Shown: positions 1 through 11,800 of the stretch, piece by piece
How positions within the stretch are numbered: position 1 is the stretch's first letter
Layout: each line of letters opens with the position of its first letter
NCBI GenBank assembly: GCA_046728075.1
Contig: JBKPDV010000186.1
Coordinates: 1 to 31,824, forward strand
Source: JBKPDV01 sp046728075
Lineage (GTDB): Bacteria; Acidobacteriota; Thermoanaerobaculia; UBA5066; Gp7-AA6
Direction: 5' to 3'
DNA: 31,824 bases
Position numbers and translations under genes: made by a program
The notes under the pieces: generated by a model
What the model was told of the DNA's origin: nothing
Seen by the model: only the letters and a program-made list of their open reading frames with translations
Databases searched by the model: none

Positions 1-2308
1 TTCTCAACGATGCGTAATGGGGATTCACACCCAGGAAAATGAGATCCCAGGAGTGGTCGCCGTAGGCCTTCTCGAGCCAATCGAGGGCGTGATCCTTTTC
101 ACCGAGATCGATGTAGATCTGAGCGATGTAGGCAGGTGAGATGTACCGGCTCGCGGCGAGAGTCTTCATCTCTTCGATCGTCTTTAGCGCGTCGGCTCGG
201 CGCCCCGCCGCCGCTTCGGCCTGGCCCCGAAACATCAGGCTCACCGGAGAGGCGGACATGGTCTCCACCGCCTTCTGGAATTCGAGGCGAGCCTCCTCCG
301 GCATCTTCTTCGCCAGGTAAGCCTGCGCGGCGCTGACGTGTCCCGGACCGAAGCTGGTTTTCCGGCCCTCCGAGATCGCCAAGTCGTAATGGCCCGCGAA
401 GAAGTGCGTTCGTGCGATGTTGCCTTCAATGACCGAGGAGAACGGATCGAGATCCCGGGCTCGATGCAATTGCTCGAGGGCTTCGTCGAAGCGGCCTCGG
501 GCCGCCAGGAGAATCCCGTACCAGTGATACGAGGTCGGATAACTGGGATCGAGTCGGATGGCCTTCTTCAATTCTGCTTCGCCGCCCGTCCAGTTCCAGT
601 CGTAGCAGAAAAGAAGGTTCCCGAGCGTCGCGTGTGCGCGCGCGAGGCCGTTGTCGATCTCGAGCGCCTTCACCGCGGCGGCCCTCGACTTGGGAAAGGA
701 ATCGCGCGGAGACATGAGGCTGTAACTGCTCAGGACCGCATAGACGTCCGCGAGACCGGCGTAGGCGAGCGCGTAGCTTGGATCCTTGTCGATGGCCCTA
801 TTGAAGTAGTCGATGCTCTCCTGAAGAGCCGCCGGCGTCCTTTTTTCCCACGCGTGCCGGCCTCTGAGATAGAGCTGGTAGGCCTCGGTGCTCTCGGTGT
901 CGCGTTTCGCGAGCTTCTTCTTCTCTTCTCCCGTCAGCCGAAGGCGCAGTTTCTCGGAGATTTCTTTGGCGATCGCCTCTTCAACGACCTGGACGTCCGC
1001 GAGCTTTCGGTTGTAGTGATCTCCCCAGAGCTGCGCGCCGGTGGCGACATCCACCAGATCCGCCTGGACATCCAGCAGGTCGCCCCTCTGAAGGACTTTT
1101 CCCGAAAGAACCGCGCGGACGTTCAACTCCCTCCCGACCTTCTGAGGATCCGTATCCCGCCCCTTGTACCTGAAGGCAAGTGTCCGAGCCGCGACCCTCA
1201 GCTGCGGCACCTGGGACAAGGTATTGATCAAGCTTTCGCTGATTCCGTCGCTCAAATACTCCGCGCTCGGATCGGGCGTCGCGTTGACGAACGGGAGAAC
1301 GGCGATCGAATCGATCTCCCCGCCCCGCGGGCGAAGCCGCAGGACGGCCACTACGGCGAGCGCCAGCGCGATCCCGGCCGCGACGAGCAGAGGGCGCCCG
1401 AGCCGCCCGAGAGGTGCCGGACGGGTGCCGGGCAGAGTCGCGGGGCTCGACACGTCCGAAATCGTCTCGAGATCGAAGGCGAGATCCCGCGCGGACTGAA
1501 ATCGCTCTTCAGGATTCTTCTCGAGGCAATGTCGAACGACACGATCCAGACCGGGAGCCAGACCCGGGCGCGTCTGCGACAACTCCGGCGGATCCTCCTT
1601 CAAGATCGCCGACATCGTGTCGGCCGCCGAGTCTCCGTGAAAAGCCCGCTTTCCCGAGAGCATCTCGTAGAGGATCGCGCCGAAGGAGAAGATATCGGAG
1701 CGCGAATCGGCCGGCTTGCCTCGAACCTGCTCGGGTGACATGTAACCGAGCGTGCCGAGGACCACGCCGGGCTCGGTCCCGCGAGAGGCCGTCGGCAGGT
1801 TGGTCCCGGAGCCCTGATCGCTTTCGGGCTGCGTCAGCTTGGCCAGTCCGAAGTCGAGGATCTTCACCCGCCCGTCCCGGGTCACGAAAATGTTCTCGGG
1901 CTTCAGGTCGCGGTGGACGATTCCCTTCTCGTGCGCGGCCGCCAGACCGTTGGCGATCTGGAGGGCATGGCCGAGCGCCTTGCGCGGAGTGAACGCGCCT
2001 CCCGCCAGACGAGCTCTCAGGGTCTCGCCTTCGAGCAGCTCGGACACGACGTACGGGGACCCGTCGTGGGTGCCCAGGTCGTAGATCGCCAGGATGTTCG
2101 GATGGTTCAGGACTCCGGCGGCGCGCGCTTCCTGCTCGAAGCGTCGCAATCGGTCGGCGTCTTTCGAGAGTCCGGAGGGAAGAATCTTGATTGCCACTTC
2201 GCGTCCGAGACGCTCATCTCTGGCGCGGTAAACCTCTCCCATGCCGCCGGCGCCGAGCAACCCGACGATCTCGTAGGGCCCCAGACGGGAGCCGGCCGCC
2301 AGCGTCAT
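1..2308 (-). CDS. Serine/threonine protein kinase with C-terminal TPR repeats (3' end outside window)
   Basis: Membrane-anchored Hanks-type kinase. The frame is open from an ATG at 2308 to the window edge (769 codons). Visible kinase motifs are the glycine loop GAGGMGEV (residues 19-26), Lys41 in VAIK, HRDLKPEN (132-139, catalytic Asp134), DFG (152-154) and GTLGYMSPEQ. One hydrophobic segment (LLVAAGIALALAVVAVL, about residue 310) follows. Beyond it comes a TolB/adenylate-cyclase-like region (IAVLPFVN, YLSDGISESLI, QLWGDHYNRK) and then TPR units such as PSYALAYAGLADVYAVLSSY. This kinase-TM-TPR order is very common in Acidobacteriota. The substrate is unknown; an environmental-signalling role is inferred. 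The start gives the usual MTLAAGSRLGPYEI opening. It is divergent from the gene at 2433. The stop codon is not in the window. Confidence 0.93.
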   Translation of the reverse strand, partial: MTLAAGSRLGPYEIVGLLGAGGMGEVYRARDERLGREVAIKILPSGLSKDADRLRRFEQEARAAGVLNHPNILAIYDLGTHDGSPYVVSELLEGETLRARLAGGAFTPRKALGHALQIANGLAAAHEKGIVHRDLKPENIFVTRDGRVKILDFGLAKLTQPESDQGSGTNLPTASRGTEPGVVLGTLGYMSPEQVRGKPADSRSDIFSFGAILYEMLSGKRAFHGDSAADTMSAILKEDPPELSQTRPGLAPGLDRVVRHCLEKNPEERFQSARDLAFDLETISDVSSPATLPGTRPAPLGRLGRPLLVAAGIALALAVVAVLRLRPRGGEIDSIAVLPFVNATPDPSAEYLSDGISESLINTLSQVPQLRVAARTLAFRYKGRDTDPQKVGRELNVRAVLSGKVLQRGDLLDVQADLVDVATGAQLWGDHYNRKLADVQVVEEAIAKEISEKLRLRLTGEEKKKLAKRDTESTEAYQLYLRGRHAWEKRTPAALQESIDYFNRAIDKDPSYALAYAGLADVYAVLSSYSLMSPRDSFPKSRAAAVKALEIDNGLARAHATLGNLLFCYDWNWTGGEAELKKAIRLDPSYPTSYHWYGILLAARGRFDEALEQLHRARDLDPFSSVIEGNIARTHFFAGHYDLAISEGRKTSFGPGHVSAAQAYLAKKMPEEARLEFQKAVETMSASPVSLMFRGQAEAAAGRRADALKTIEEMKTLAASRYISPAYIAQIYIDLGEKDHALDWLEKAYGDHSWDLIFLGVNPHYASLR

Positions 2309-2432
2309 CGCGATCTCGTATTGGTCTTGGTCAGTCCTTCACCCGGGCTTTCGCGCGGCGGGAGGATTCTACTTCGCGCAGAGGCGACGCCTTCGCAGTT
2401 GAGAGAGAATCGATGAGGCAGGAGGTGTCGGA

Positions 2433-3071
2433 ATGAGAGTGTCGTCAGCCTTGCGGTCGGTCTTTCTTCTCTTCTTCGTTGCGGTCACCGGCGCGGCCAG
2501 TCCGCAGGACAAGACCTCGCCCGCGGCGCCGGGAAAGACGCCGGCGCCCTCGCCTCAGGCGACGGCCACGGACGTGCACGCGAGATACGAGCCCCCCTCG
2601 GGACCGGGAGCCGGTCAGGCCTTCTTGAAAACATTCGAGGGAGAGTGGACCGTCGAACGCAACTTCTACCCTCCCTCGGGCGGAGCTCCGAGCCGGGCGA
2701 CCGGGGAGTGCACGCAGAAAATGGTCAAGGATGGGCGCTTTCTTCAATCCGACTTCACGTTTCATCAGGACGGAAAGACTTCGACCGGCACGGGAATCAG
2801 TGGGTTCGATCCGCAGACCGGCCTTTTCACGACCTTCTGGTTCGATTCCCGGTCCACCCGGTTCTCGGTTCGGCAGAGCCACGAGCCTTTCGACGGCAAG
2901 CGGATCGTCCTCTATAGCGCTGCGGTGGGAGAAGCGCCGACGCGCAGCTCGCGCACCCTCTCGTACCTCGAAGACAACGGTCGCAAGCTGATTCACCGGC
3001 AGTACAACCCGGCCCCGGAGGGGAAGGAACACCTCTTGATGGAGCTGATCCTGACGCGCAAGGAGAAGTAG
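2433..3071 (+). CDS. Secreted DUF1579-like protein
   Basis: A 212-residue protein with a signal peptide (MRVSSALRSVFLLFFVAVTG, then AASPQ) and a Pro/Ala-rich linker to about residue 50. The globular domain has the DUF1579 pattern: FLKTFEGEWTVERNFYPP, GECTQKMVKDGRFLQSDFT, GTGISGFDPQTGLFTTFWFD and a late GRKLIHRQYN. Family members are small periplasmic proteins with a lipocalin-like beta fold and no proven reaction. The start is well supported by GGAGGT at 2421-2426, six bases before the ATG. It stands alone, divergent from the kinase gene and convergent with the TonB receptor gene. A hairpin follows 16 bases after the stop. Confidence 0.85.
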   Translation: MRVSSALRSVFLLFFVAVTGAASPQDKTSPAAPGKTPAPSPQATATDVHARYEPPSGPGAGQAFLKTFEGEWTVERNFYPPSGGAPSRATGECTQKMVKDGRFLQSDFTFHQDGKTSTGTGISGFDPQTGLFTTFWFDSRSTRFSVRQSHEPFDGKRIVLYSAAVGEAPTRSSRTLSYLEDNGRKLIHRQYNPAPEGKEHLLMELILTRKEK

Positions 3072-3087
3072 CGGAACGAGGAGAGCG

Positions 3088-3129
3088 GTGCCGGGTCTGT
3101 GACCGACCCGGCACTGATCGTGCGATCAG
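3088..3129. terminator. Double hairpin between convergent genes
   Basis: A perfect 10-bp inverted repeat (GTGCCGGGTC 3088-3097, GACCCGGCAC 3105-3114, 7-base loop) is followed at once by CTGATCG-TG-CGATCAG (3114-3129). It lies 16 bases after the 2433 gene's stop and between convergent genes, so a transcription-ending role in one or both directions is likely. There is no clear U-tract, so it is not a textbook intrinsic terminator. Confidence 0.5.
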
Positions 3130-3166
3130 CCTTCGAATCTCGCCATCCCGAGTTCGGGTGCTCTTC

Positions 3167-3295
3167 GAACGCGAACCTCGCCTGAAGTTGAGACTGCCTG
3201 CCCGGCTCGACGTTAGCGACACCACCGAGCGGCAGACCGAAGGTCGAGAGCGGAAAACTCCACGGATCGTTTCCGTAAAACGCCCTTGTAACCAG
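3167..3295 (-). pseudogene. Orphan 3' end of a second TonB-dependent receptor
   Basis: Immediately after the stop of the intact receptor gene (3298), the next 43 codons in another minus-strand frame read like the last strands of an Oar-like barrel: YGNDPWSFPLSTFG, then GGVANVEPGRQSQLQARFAF. This matches the intact gene's own end (YGNTETPGATFG, then FANVDPPRMFQFSARLVF) in order and spacing, but the sequence clearly differs. The frame runs on past the Phe with no stop, and there is no start. It is probably a leftover of a tandem receptor lost by deletion or recombination. The homology is read by eye. Confidence 0.55.
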
Positions 3296-3297
3296 GA

Positions 3298-6270
<2,973 letters not shown>

Positions 6271-6423
6271 CACGATTCTCCGTTTCTTTTCGTCTTGACT
6301 CGACCAGAGGCCGTCGCGGACGAACACGGGCGACGGCGTCTCCGGTCTCGTCTTCTCCTCATCCAAAGATTTCGCCGGCCCGCCGCGAATCGAGCGAGCC
6401 GCGAAAGGAAACGAGGGAGAGGA

Positions 6424-7074
6424 TCAGATCCGAAGCGGTCGAGTCAGGAAGGCAGGCCGAGAGGCCGGAAGAACGAGCGGAAACGGCGAGGGAACGATCC
6501 TCCGCAGGAGCGGGCCCCTCGCCGCCCGTTCGCAAGAAGCGGCGGCACCGCCGGGAAGGAGCGCCTCCTTCGCGGGATCGATCGAGACGCGGAAAGAGGG
6601 CGGCCGGTCGAAAGCGTCGGGCGCGATTCCGTCATCCGGCGGAGCGCCGCACGATGTCGCGATAACCCAGATCTCCCCGCGATGGAGGCGAAGAGTCGAT
6701 CCCGCGGCCGCGCTCCGGCCCGGCTCGATCTCGAAAGAGTCGCTCTCGAGCGAGATCTCCTCGCGCCCTTCCACGCCGACGCGCAGCGCAAGGCGAGCGT
6801 CCCGCGTCGAAAGGTTGGGAACGACCCACTCATAGAAGCCCGACTCGGGCGACAGGCTCTCGGTCAGGCGCACCGAGAAATGCTGTCCACCGTCGAGCGA
6901 AAGCAGGAGCTCCGCTTCTTCCGCGCCGGCCGGAAGGCCGGACCAACGGATCGCGGCTCTTTCTCCGGCCTTCACCGGCCCGTGACCGAAAGTGGAGACC
7001 GCGAGCCGCGGCTCCGCCAGGCAGGGCGCCGCCAGGATCAAGAGCGAAACGAATGCCGTCGGGTAGGCACGCAC
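6424..7074 (-). CDS. Exported protein of unknown function
   Basis: A 216-residue protein starting at GTG 7074, with a signal peptide (MRAYPTAFVSLLILAAPCLA). Residues 25-115 look like an Ig/fibronectin-type beta sandwich: GERAAIRWSGLPAGAEEAEL, LLSLDGGQHFSVRLTE, FYEWVVPNLSTRDARLALRV. The remainder is low in recognisable features apart from LRLHRGEIWVIATSCG and a Pro/Arg-rich tail. No enzyme motif is visible. No good Shine-Dalgarno site precedes the GTG, so the start rests on the signal peptide. It is divergent from the VWFA-type gene at 7177 and may share its control region. The 153 bases between it and the receptor gene show no further gene. Confidence 0.7.
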   Translation of the reverse strand: MRAYPTAFVSLLILAAPCLAEPRLAVSTFGHGPVKAGERAAIRWSGLPAGAEEAELLLSLDGGQHFSVRLTESLSPESGFYEWVVPNLSTRDARLALRVGVEGREEISLESDSFEIEPGRSAAAGSTLRLHRGEIWVIATSCGAPPDDGIAPDAFDRPPSFRVSIDPAKEALLPGGAAASCERAARGPLLRRIVPSPFPLVLPASRPAFLTRPLRI

Positions 7075-7176
7075 GGTGGCAAAAGGCTAACCGGACGGCC
7101 CGCCCACGTCAATTCCTAACCCTCGCGCTTGTGAGCGGGCGAAGCGGCCTGTAGCCTTGCTCTTGTCGTTGAAGCC

Positions 7177-8265
7177 ATGAGGATCCCCCCGCCGCTCTGC
7201 GGTGTTTCCAGGGAAATGCCGGGAAGAATTACCTGGCTCTCGATTCTTGTCTCGCTTTTGGCGCTGCCGCTCGCCGGGCAGGACCGCCCCGGCGCCTACC
7301 GCGAAGAGGCCCGGGTCGAGCGGGTCGTGGTCGATGCCTACGTTCTGAACTCCCGCGGAGATCCGATCCCGAACTTGATGGCTCACGATTTTCGCCTGCG
7401 TGTGGATGGCAAGCCGGTCGCAATCGAATCCGCCGAGTGGATTCCCGCGGATCGTCCGGAGGCCCTCCCGTTCCTGGTGCGCTCCCCTTCCGGCGCCCTC
7501 CTCCCGACGGCGCCGGAAATGCCGCCGGGACGTCTCCTGATCTTCTTCTTCCAGACAGACCAATTCGTCAAAGCGCGGCTCCACGGTCTGATGCGCATGG
7601 CTCTCCAGGCGCGCCAGATGCTGGACACCCTTCTTCCGACCGACCGCGTCGCGGTCCTGTCGTTTGACTCCCACCTGAAGCTCCGCCAGGACTTCACGGC
7701 CGACCACGTCAAGCTCGAACGCGCGATCCGAAAGGCGATCCTGACCGGTCCGCCTCCCGATCCGGATCCCGAGGCCTTCCCTTCCCTCGCGCGCTCGTTC
7801 GATTTCCTCGCCGCCAGGAAAGCCATCACACCCGAGAAAGCGCTCGCGATCATCTCCAAGGCCGCCATCCCGATCGTGGGCGCCAAGTCGATGGTGTTCT
7901 TCGGCTGGGGCCTGCAGACGATCGGGGGCGCGTCGGGTCCGAATCTCAAGGACACGCGCGATTTCCGCGAGGCGGTTCCGGCTCTGACTGCCGCCCGCAT
8001 CTCGATTTTCACGCTGGACATCACTGACGCCGATTATCACTCGCTGGAAGGGACTCTCTGGAACATCTCCGACATCACCGGCGGGACCTACGAGAAGACG
8101 CACATCTTTCCCCGCCTGGCGATCGAACGCGTGAGTCGCGCGATCTCGGGCCACTACGAGATCGTGTTCGCCAAGCCCAACCTCCCGCAGGGCTGGCACG
8201 GCATCGACGTCGCGCTCGTTGCCCACAAGGGTCGCATCCTCGCCCGCGCCGCGTACGAGGATTGA
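7177..8265 (+). CDS. VWFA-related exported protein, acidobacterial type
   Basis: A 362-residue protein related to the VWFA-related acidobacterial family. After a hydrophobic leader (ITWLSILVSLLALPLAGQ) comes the hallmark RVVVDAYVLNSRGDPIPNLM-AHDFRLRVDGKP, then a Rossmann-like VWA core (RLLIFFFQTDQF, MLDTLLPTDRVAVLSFDSHL, KSMVFFGWGLQTIG, ARISIFTLDITDADYHSL) and a closing strand region (HYEIVFAKPN, WHGIDVALVAHKGRILARAA). The metal-binding DxSxS of true VWA domains is replaced by QTDQF, so the MIDAS site looks degenerate. Function is unknown. ATG 7177 gives the longest frame; ATG 7216 (MPGRITW) would give a neater signal peptide, and neither has a clear ribosome site. Confidence 0.8.
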   Translation: MRIPPPLCGVSREMPGRITWLSILVSLLALPLAGQDRPGAYREEARVERVVVDAYVLNSRGDPIPNLMAHDFRLRVDGKPVAIESAEWIPADRPEALPFLVRSPSGALLPTAPEMPPGRLLIFFFQTDQFVKARLHGLMRMALQARQMLDTLLPTDRVAVLSFDSHLKLRQDFTADHVKLERAIRKAILTGPPPDPDPEAFPSLARSFDFLAARKAITPEKALAIISKAAIPIVGAKSMVFFGWGLQTIGGASGPNLKDTRDFREAVPALTAARISIFTLDITDADYHSLEGTLWNISDITGGTYEKTHIFPRLAIERVSRAISGHYEIVFAKPNLPQGWHGIDVALVAHKGRILARAAYED

Positions 8266-8270
8266 TCCGC

Positions 8271-8276
8271 TATAAT
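8271..8276 (+). promoter_or_regulatory. Possible -10 element for the 8315 gene
   Basis: A perfect TATAAT lies 38 bases before the 8315 start codon and just after the previous stop. No convincing -35 hexamer is seen 16-18 bases upstream, so the promoter is tentative. Confidence 0.35.
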
Positions 8277-8314
8277 TCGGTCAGCGCTCAAGACAATTCG
8301 ACGAGGAGAAACCT

Positions 8315-8653
8315 ATGCGACGAGTCTTAGTCGCTCTCGGCCTGCTTTTCGCTTCTGTGCTGTTCGCTGCGGACCCGAAGGATTGCGTCAGCCTCTCGGC
8401 GCGGCAGGACAACGACGTGTCGAGTCCGTCCGGTGTACGCGTGACCGTCAACGGATACAACCGCTGCAATGAAGAGTTCGACGGTTACAGCTATCGCTTC
8501 AAAGTCAATGCGATCGGGACCGGAGGTAAGGTCATCGCGAGTCAGGCCGGAACCTTCGGCGGGACCATCGCGCCGGGCGGGCGGGTCGAGACAAAGGTGT
8601 TCGTCCTCTGCGACCCAGACCGCGTCCGTTCCATCACAGTCGAAGCGCACTAA
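8315..8653 (+). CDS. Small exported protein of unknown function
   Basis: A 112-residue protein with a clean signal peptide (MRRVLVALGLLFASVLFAAD). The mature part is an all-beta-looking domain of about 90 residues with three Cys (PKDCVSLSAR, NGYNRCNEEFDGYSYRF, TKVFVLCDPDRV), and the first could pair with either of the others. The pattern of a Gly/Val-rich strand ladder (VRVTVNGYN, YRFKVNAIGTGGKVIAS) is typical of small periplasmic or surface beta sandwiches. The start is supported by GAGGAGA about six bases upstream. No family was recognised. Confidence 0.75.
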   Translation: MRRVLVALGLLFASVLFAADPKDCVSLSARQDNDVSSPSGVRVTVNGYNRCNEEFDGYSYRFKVNAIGTGGKVIASQAGTFGGTIAPGGRVETKVFVLCDPDRVRSITVEAH

Positions 8654-8706
8654 GAGCTTTTCGAGCTAGGGCTTCCCTCCGCGCGCCCTGCCTCGCCGGG
8701 GGACGG

Positions 8707-8736
8707 GAGCCCTCGTCCTCTCGGACCTGAGGGCTC
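8707..8736 (+). terminator. Likely hairpin terminator after the 8315 gene
   Basis: GAGCCCTC (8707-8714) pairs with GAGGGCTC (8729-8736), and inside it GTCC pairs with GGAC around a TCTC loop. This gives a two-part stem with only a CT bulge. It lies 54 bases after the stop of the small exported protein. No U-tract follows, so termination is inferred. Confidence 0.4.
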
Positions 8737-8823
8737 GGGAGGAGGCCCCAAATCTCGTTGACACCTTTCCGGCTGCTCGGATAGGTTTCGCCCAACTCCA
8801 GGAACGAGCGCGCTAGAAGATCG

Positions 8824-11800
8824 ATGAGTCGCAGGGAATTCGGTCCGGAATTCGGCGAATCCGCCAGACCGCGCTTGTTCGCGGCCGCCGCTCTCCTCCT
8901 CGCGGCAGCGTTCGTTGCTGCGACGGTCTGGGGGCGAAGCAGCGACGACCGCCCCGCAGCGCCGGACGCCTCCAAGTCCGACGAATCCGCCAACCCGAGC
9001 CTCGACACACACCGCGCTGCGCCGCTCGCGCATGCGAGCCCTGCGCAGAAACTCTCGGGACCCTTCACACGCGGAAACCTGGTCGTTTACCGCGTGGGCA
9101 ATGGCAGCGCTGCATTGACCTCCAGTGCGACGCCCGTCTTTCTCGATGAATACACGATGTCGGGCGGCTCGCCGGTGAACTCGGTCGCCCTGCCGACGAC
9201 GGTGAACGGCTCCAATCGACGTCTGACGGCCAACGGCGTGGCCGCCGGCGAAGGATTGATGACGTTGTCCAGGGACGGCCAGTACCTGACGGCAACCGGG
9301 TACGACGCGGACGTCGGAACGGCAAACGTCACGGCGTCGGCCTCCTCGACTGTCAATCGGGTCGTCGCCCGCATCGACGCGAGCGGAGCGGTCGACACGA
9401 CAACCGCGCTCACGGACGCCGCGGACGGAGCCATGCCCCGGAGCGCGACGAGCACCAACGGAACGGATCTCTGGATCGACGGGGGGACCGGAGGAATTCG
9501 ATATACGACGCTCGGCTCGACGACGTCGACTCAGTTGAGCACGACGGTAACGAATCTCCGGCAGACGAACATTTTTGGCGGGCAGCTGTATGTGTCGAGC
9601 TTCTCCGGGTCGGTGCATCTGGGAACCGTGGGGAGCGGGACGCCCACGACGTCCGGGCAGACCATCACCAACCTTCCCGGTTTTCCAACCACCGGCAGCC
9701 CGCAGAGCTTTTTTTTCGCCCACTTGAGCTCCAGCGACGCCGGACTCGACACGGTCTATGTCGCGGATGACAACGGTGCCGGTACCGGCGGGATCCAGAA
9801 GTACTCGCTCGTGGGCGGCGCGTGGACGGCCAGCGGGACGATCACATCGACGGCCGGTCTGCACGGCCTTACCGGTTTCGCCGTCAGCGGCACCGCCCAC
9901 TTGTTCGCGACCAGCCCCGGCGCCCTCTTTGCCCTGACCGATTCCTCCGGCTATAACGCGAACATCACGGGCACGCTGGTGACTCTAGCGACGCCCTCCC
10001 CCAACGAGGAGTTCCGCGGTGTGGCTTTCACGCCGTCGGGTCCAGGATCTTTCACATTCACCCCGATCGAGTTTCCCGGGGCCATCCAGACGGTGCCGGG
10101 CGGGATCAACAGTCTCGGCCAGATTGTGGGCACCTACATCCTTCCCGCTGGAGCCCGCCACGGTTTCCTGGACGTCGGGGGAAGTTTCACCAGCTTCGAC
10201 GATCCCAACGCGACCGTCGGGACGGAAGGCAGCGACATCAACACGTCGGGTCAGATCGCGGGAAGCTACGACTTCACCGATCCGGACCATCCGTTCGAGG
10301 GAGCTCACGGCTTCCTGTTGAACGGCGGCATCTTCACTGCCATCGACTTCCCGGCGGCCGGCGTGACCAGCACGACTCCGGATGGAATCAACGACTCGGG
10401 AGACGTCGTCGGTGTCTATCGCACAAACAGCCCGGGCAGCGGCTTTCTCTTCTCCGGAGGTTCCTACACGACCGTGAACGTCCCGTCTCCGGCCTGCTGC
10501 ACTCATGCCAACGGAATCAACAACGCGGGGCAGATCGTCGGCCAGTTCAATGTTCCCGACGATACGGCCCCTCACCAGGGCTTCCTTAAGACGGGCGGCA
10601 CGTTCACCACGATCAATTATCCCGGCGCGACGGACACGACGCTTCAGGGCATCAACAATCTCGGCGACATCGTCGGAGACGCCCAGACATCGAACGCGAC
10701 CTTCGGTTTTCTTCTCACGGGCGGCAACTTTTTCACGATCGCTCCGCCGGCAGCGATCGCCACGGCGGTGGGAGCGATCAACGACCAGGGTCAGATCGTC
10801 GGCCTCTATCAGGATCAGAGCTCGCTCCTCCACGGCTTCCTGGCGACGAGGGTGACACCCACGCCGACACCGACCCCGACGAGCACGCGGACGCCCACGA
10901 ACACACCGACGAGCACAGCTGTCCCACCGACGAACACGCCGACGCTGTCGCCGACGAACACCCCAACGCTCACCGCTACGAATACCCCGACTCCGACGCC
11001 CACCACCACACCGACGGCAACCCCAACCAACACCCCGACCAGCACCGCAACGAATACTCCCGTTCCCCCGACCAACACAGCGACACCGACGCCGACGAAC
11101 ACGGCGACGAATACGCCGACTCAGACCCTGACCAGCACCCCGACAGCGACCGCAACCAATTCTCCGACGGGCACCGCTGTTCCGGCGACAAACACGCCGA
11201 CACTTACTTCGACGGCCACACCGACGAACACGGCGACGAATACGCCGACTCAGTCCCCGACCAGAACGCTCACGGCGACAGCAACCACAGCGACAAGCAC
11301 GCCTACCCAGACTCCCGTTCCCGCGACGAATACGCCAACAGCCACGAGAACTCCAACTCCAACAACCAGCACTACGCCGGGGCCGGCATCGACCGGCGCC
11401 CTGGGAATGGGCTTCTGGAAGAACAAGAACGGCCAGACCATTATCCGAGGCGGATCATCGACGGCCGGCGTGTGCAACTCGGGCACCTGGCTGCGCCAAT
11501 ACGCGCCCTTCCGTGACCTGCCCGGCACGGCGAGCTGCGACCAGGTCGCTGCCTATGTTGCCAACGTGATCGATGTCGCCAACGGCGCCACGATGAACAC
11601 CATGCTCAAGGCGCAGATGCTGGCGACCGCGCTCGATGTCTACTTCAGCGATCCGGCGCTCGGCGGCAACAAGATCAACGCGTCCGCGCCCATCGGCGGC
11701 ATCCGGATCGATCTGACGAGCGACCAAGCGGCATTCGGCGGCTCGAGCTGCCTGACCGTGTCGCAGATGCTGGCCTATGCCGCCAGCCAGTCCAATGTCG

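Noticed and set aside
338..1738. Long plus-strand open frame opposite the kinase gene
   Set aside because: It is antisense to a clear kinase-TPR frame, is Arg-rich with no recognisable domain, and comes from GC-rich codon bias.
10855..11395. CRISPR-like array
   Set aside because: The periodic units are short, imperfect and in frame with a Thr/Pro protein stalk; there are no spacers of regular length.
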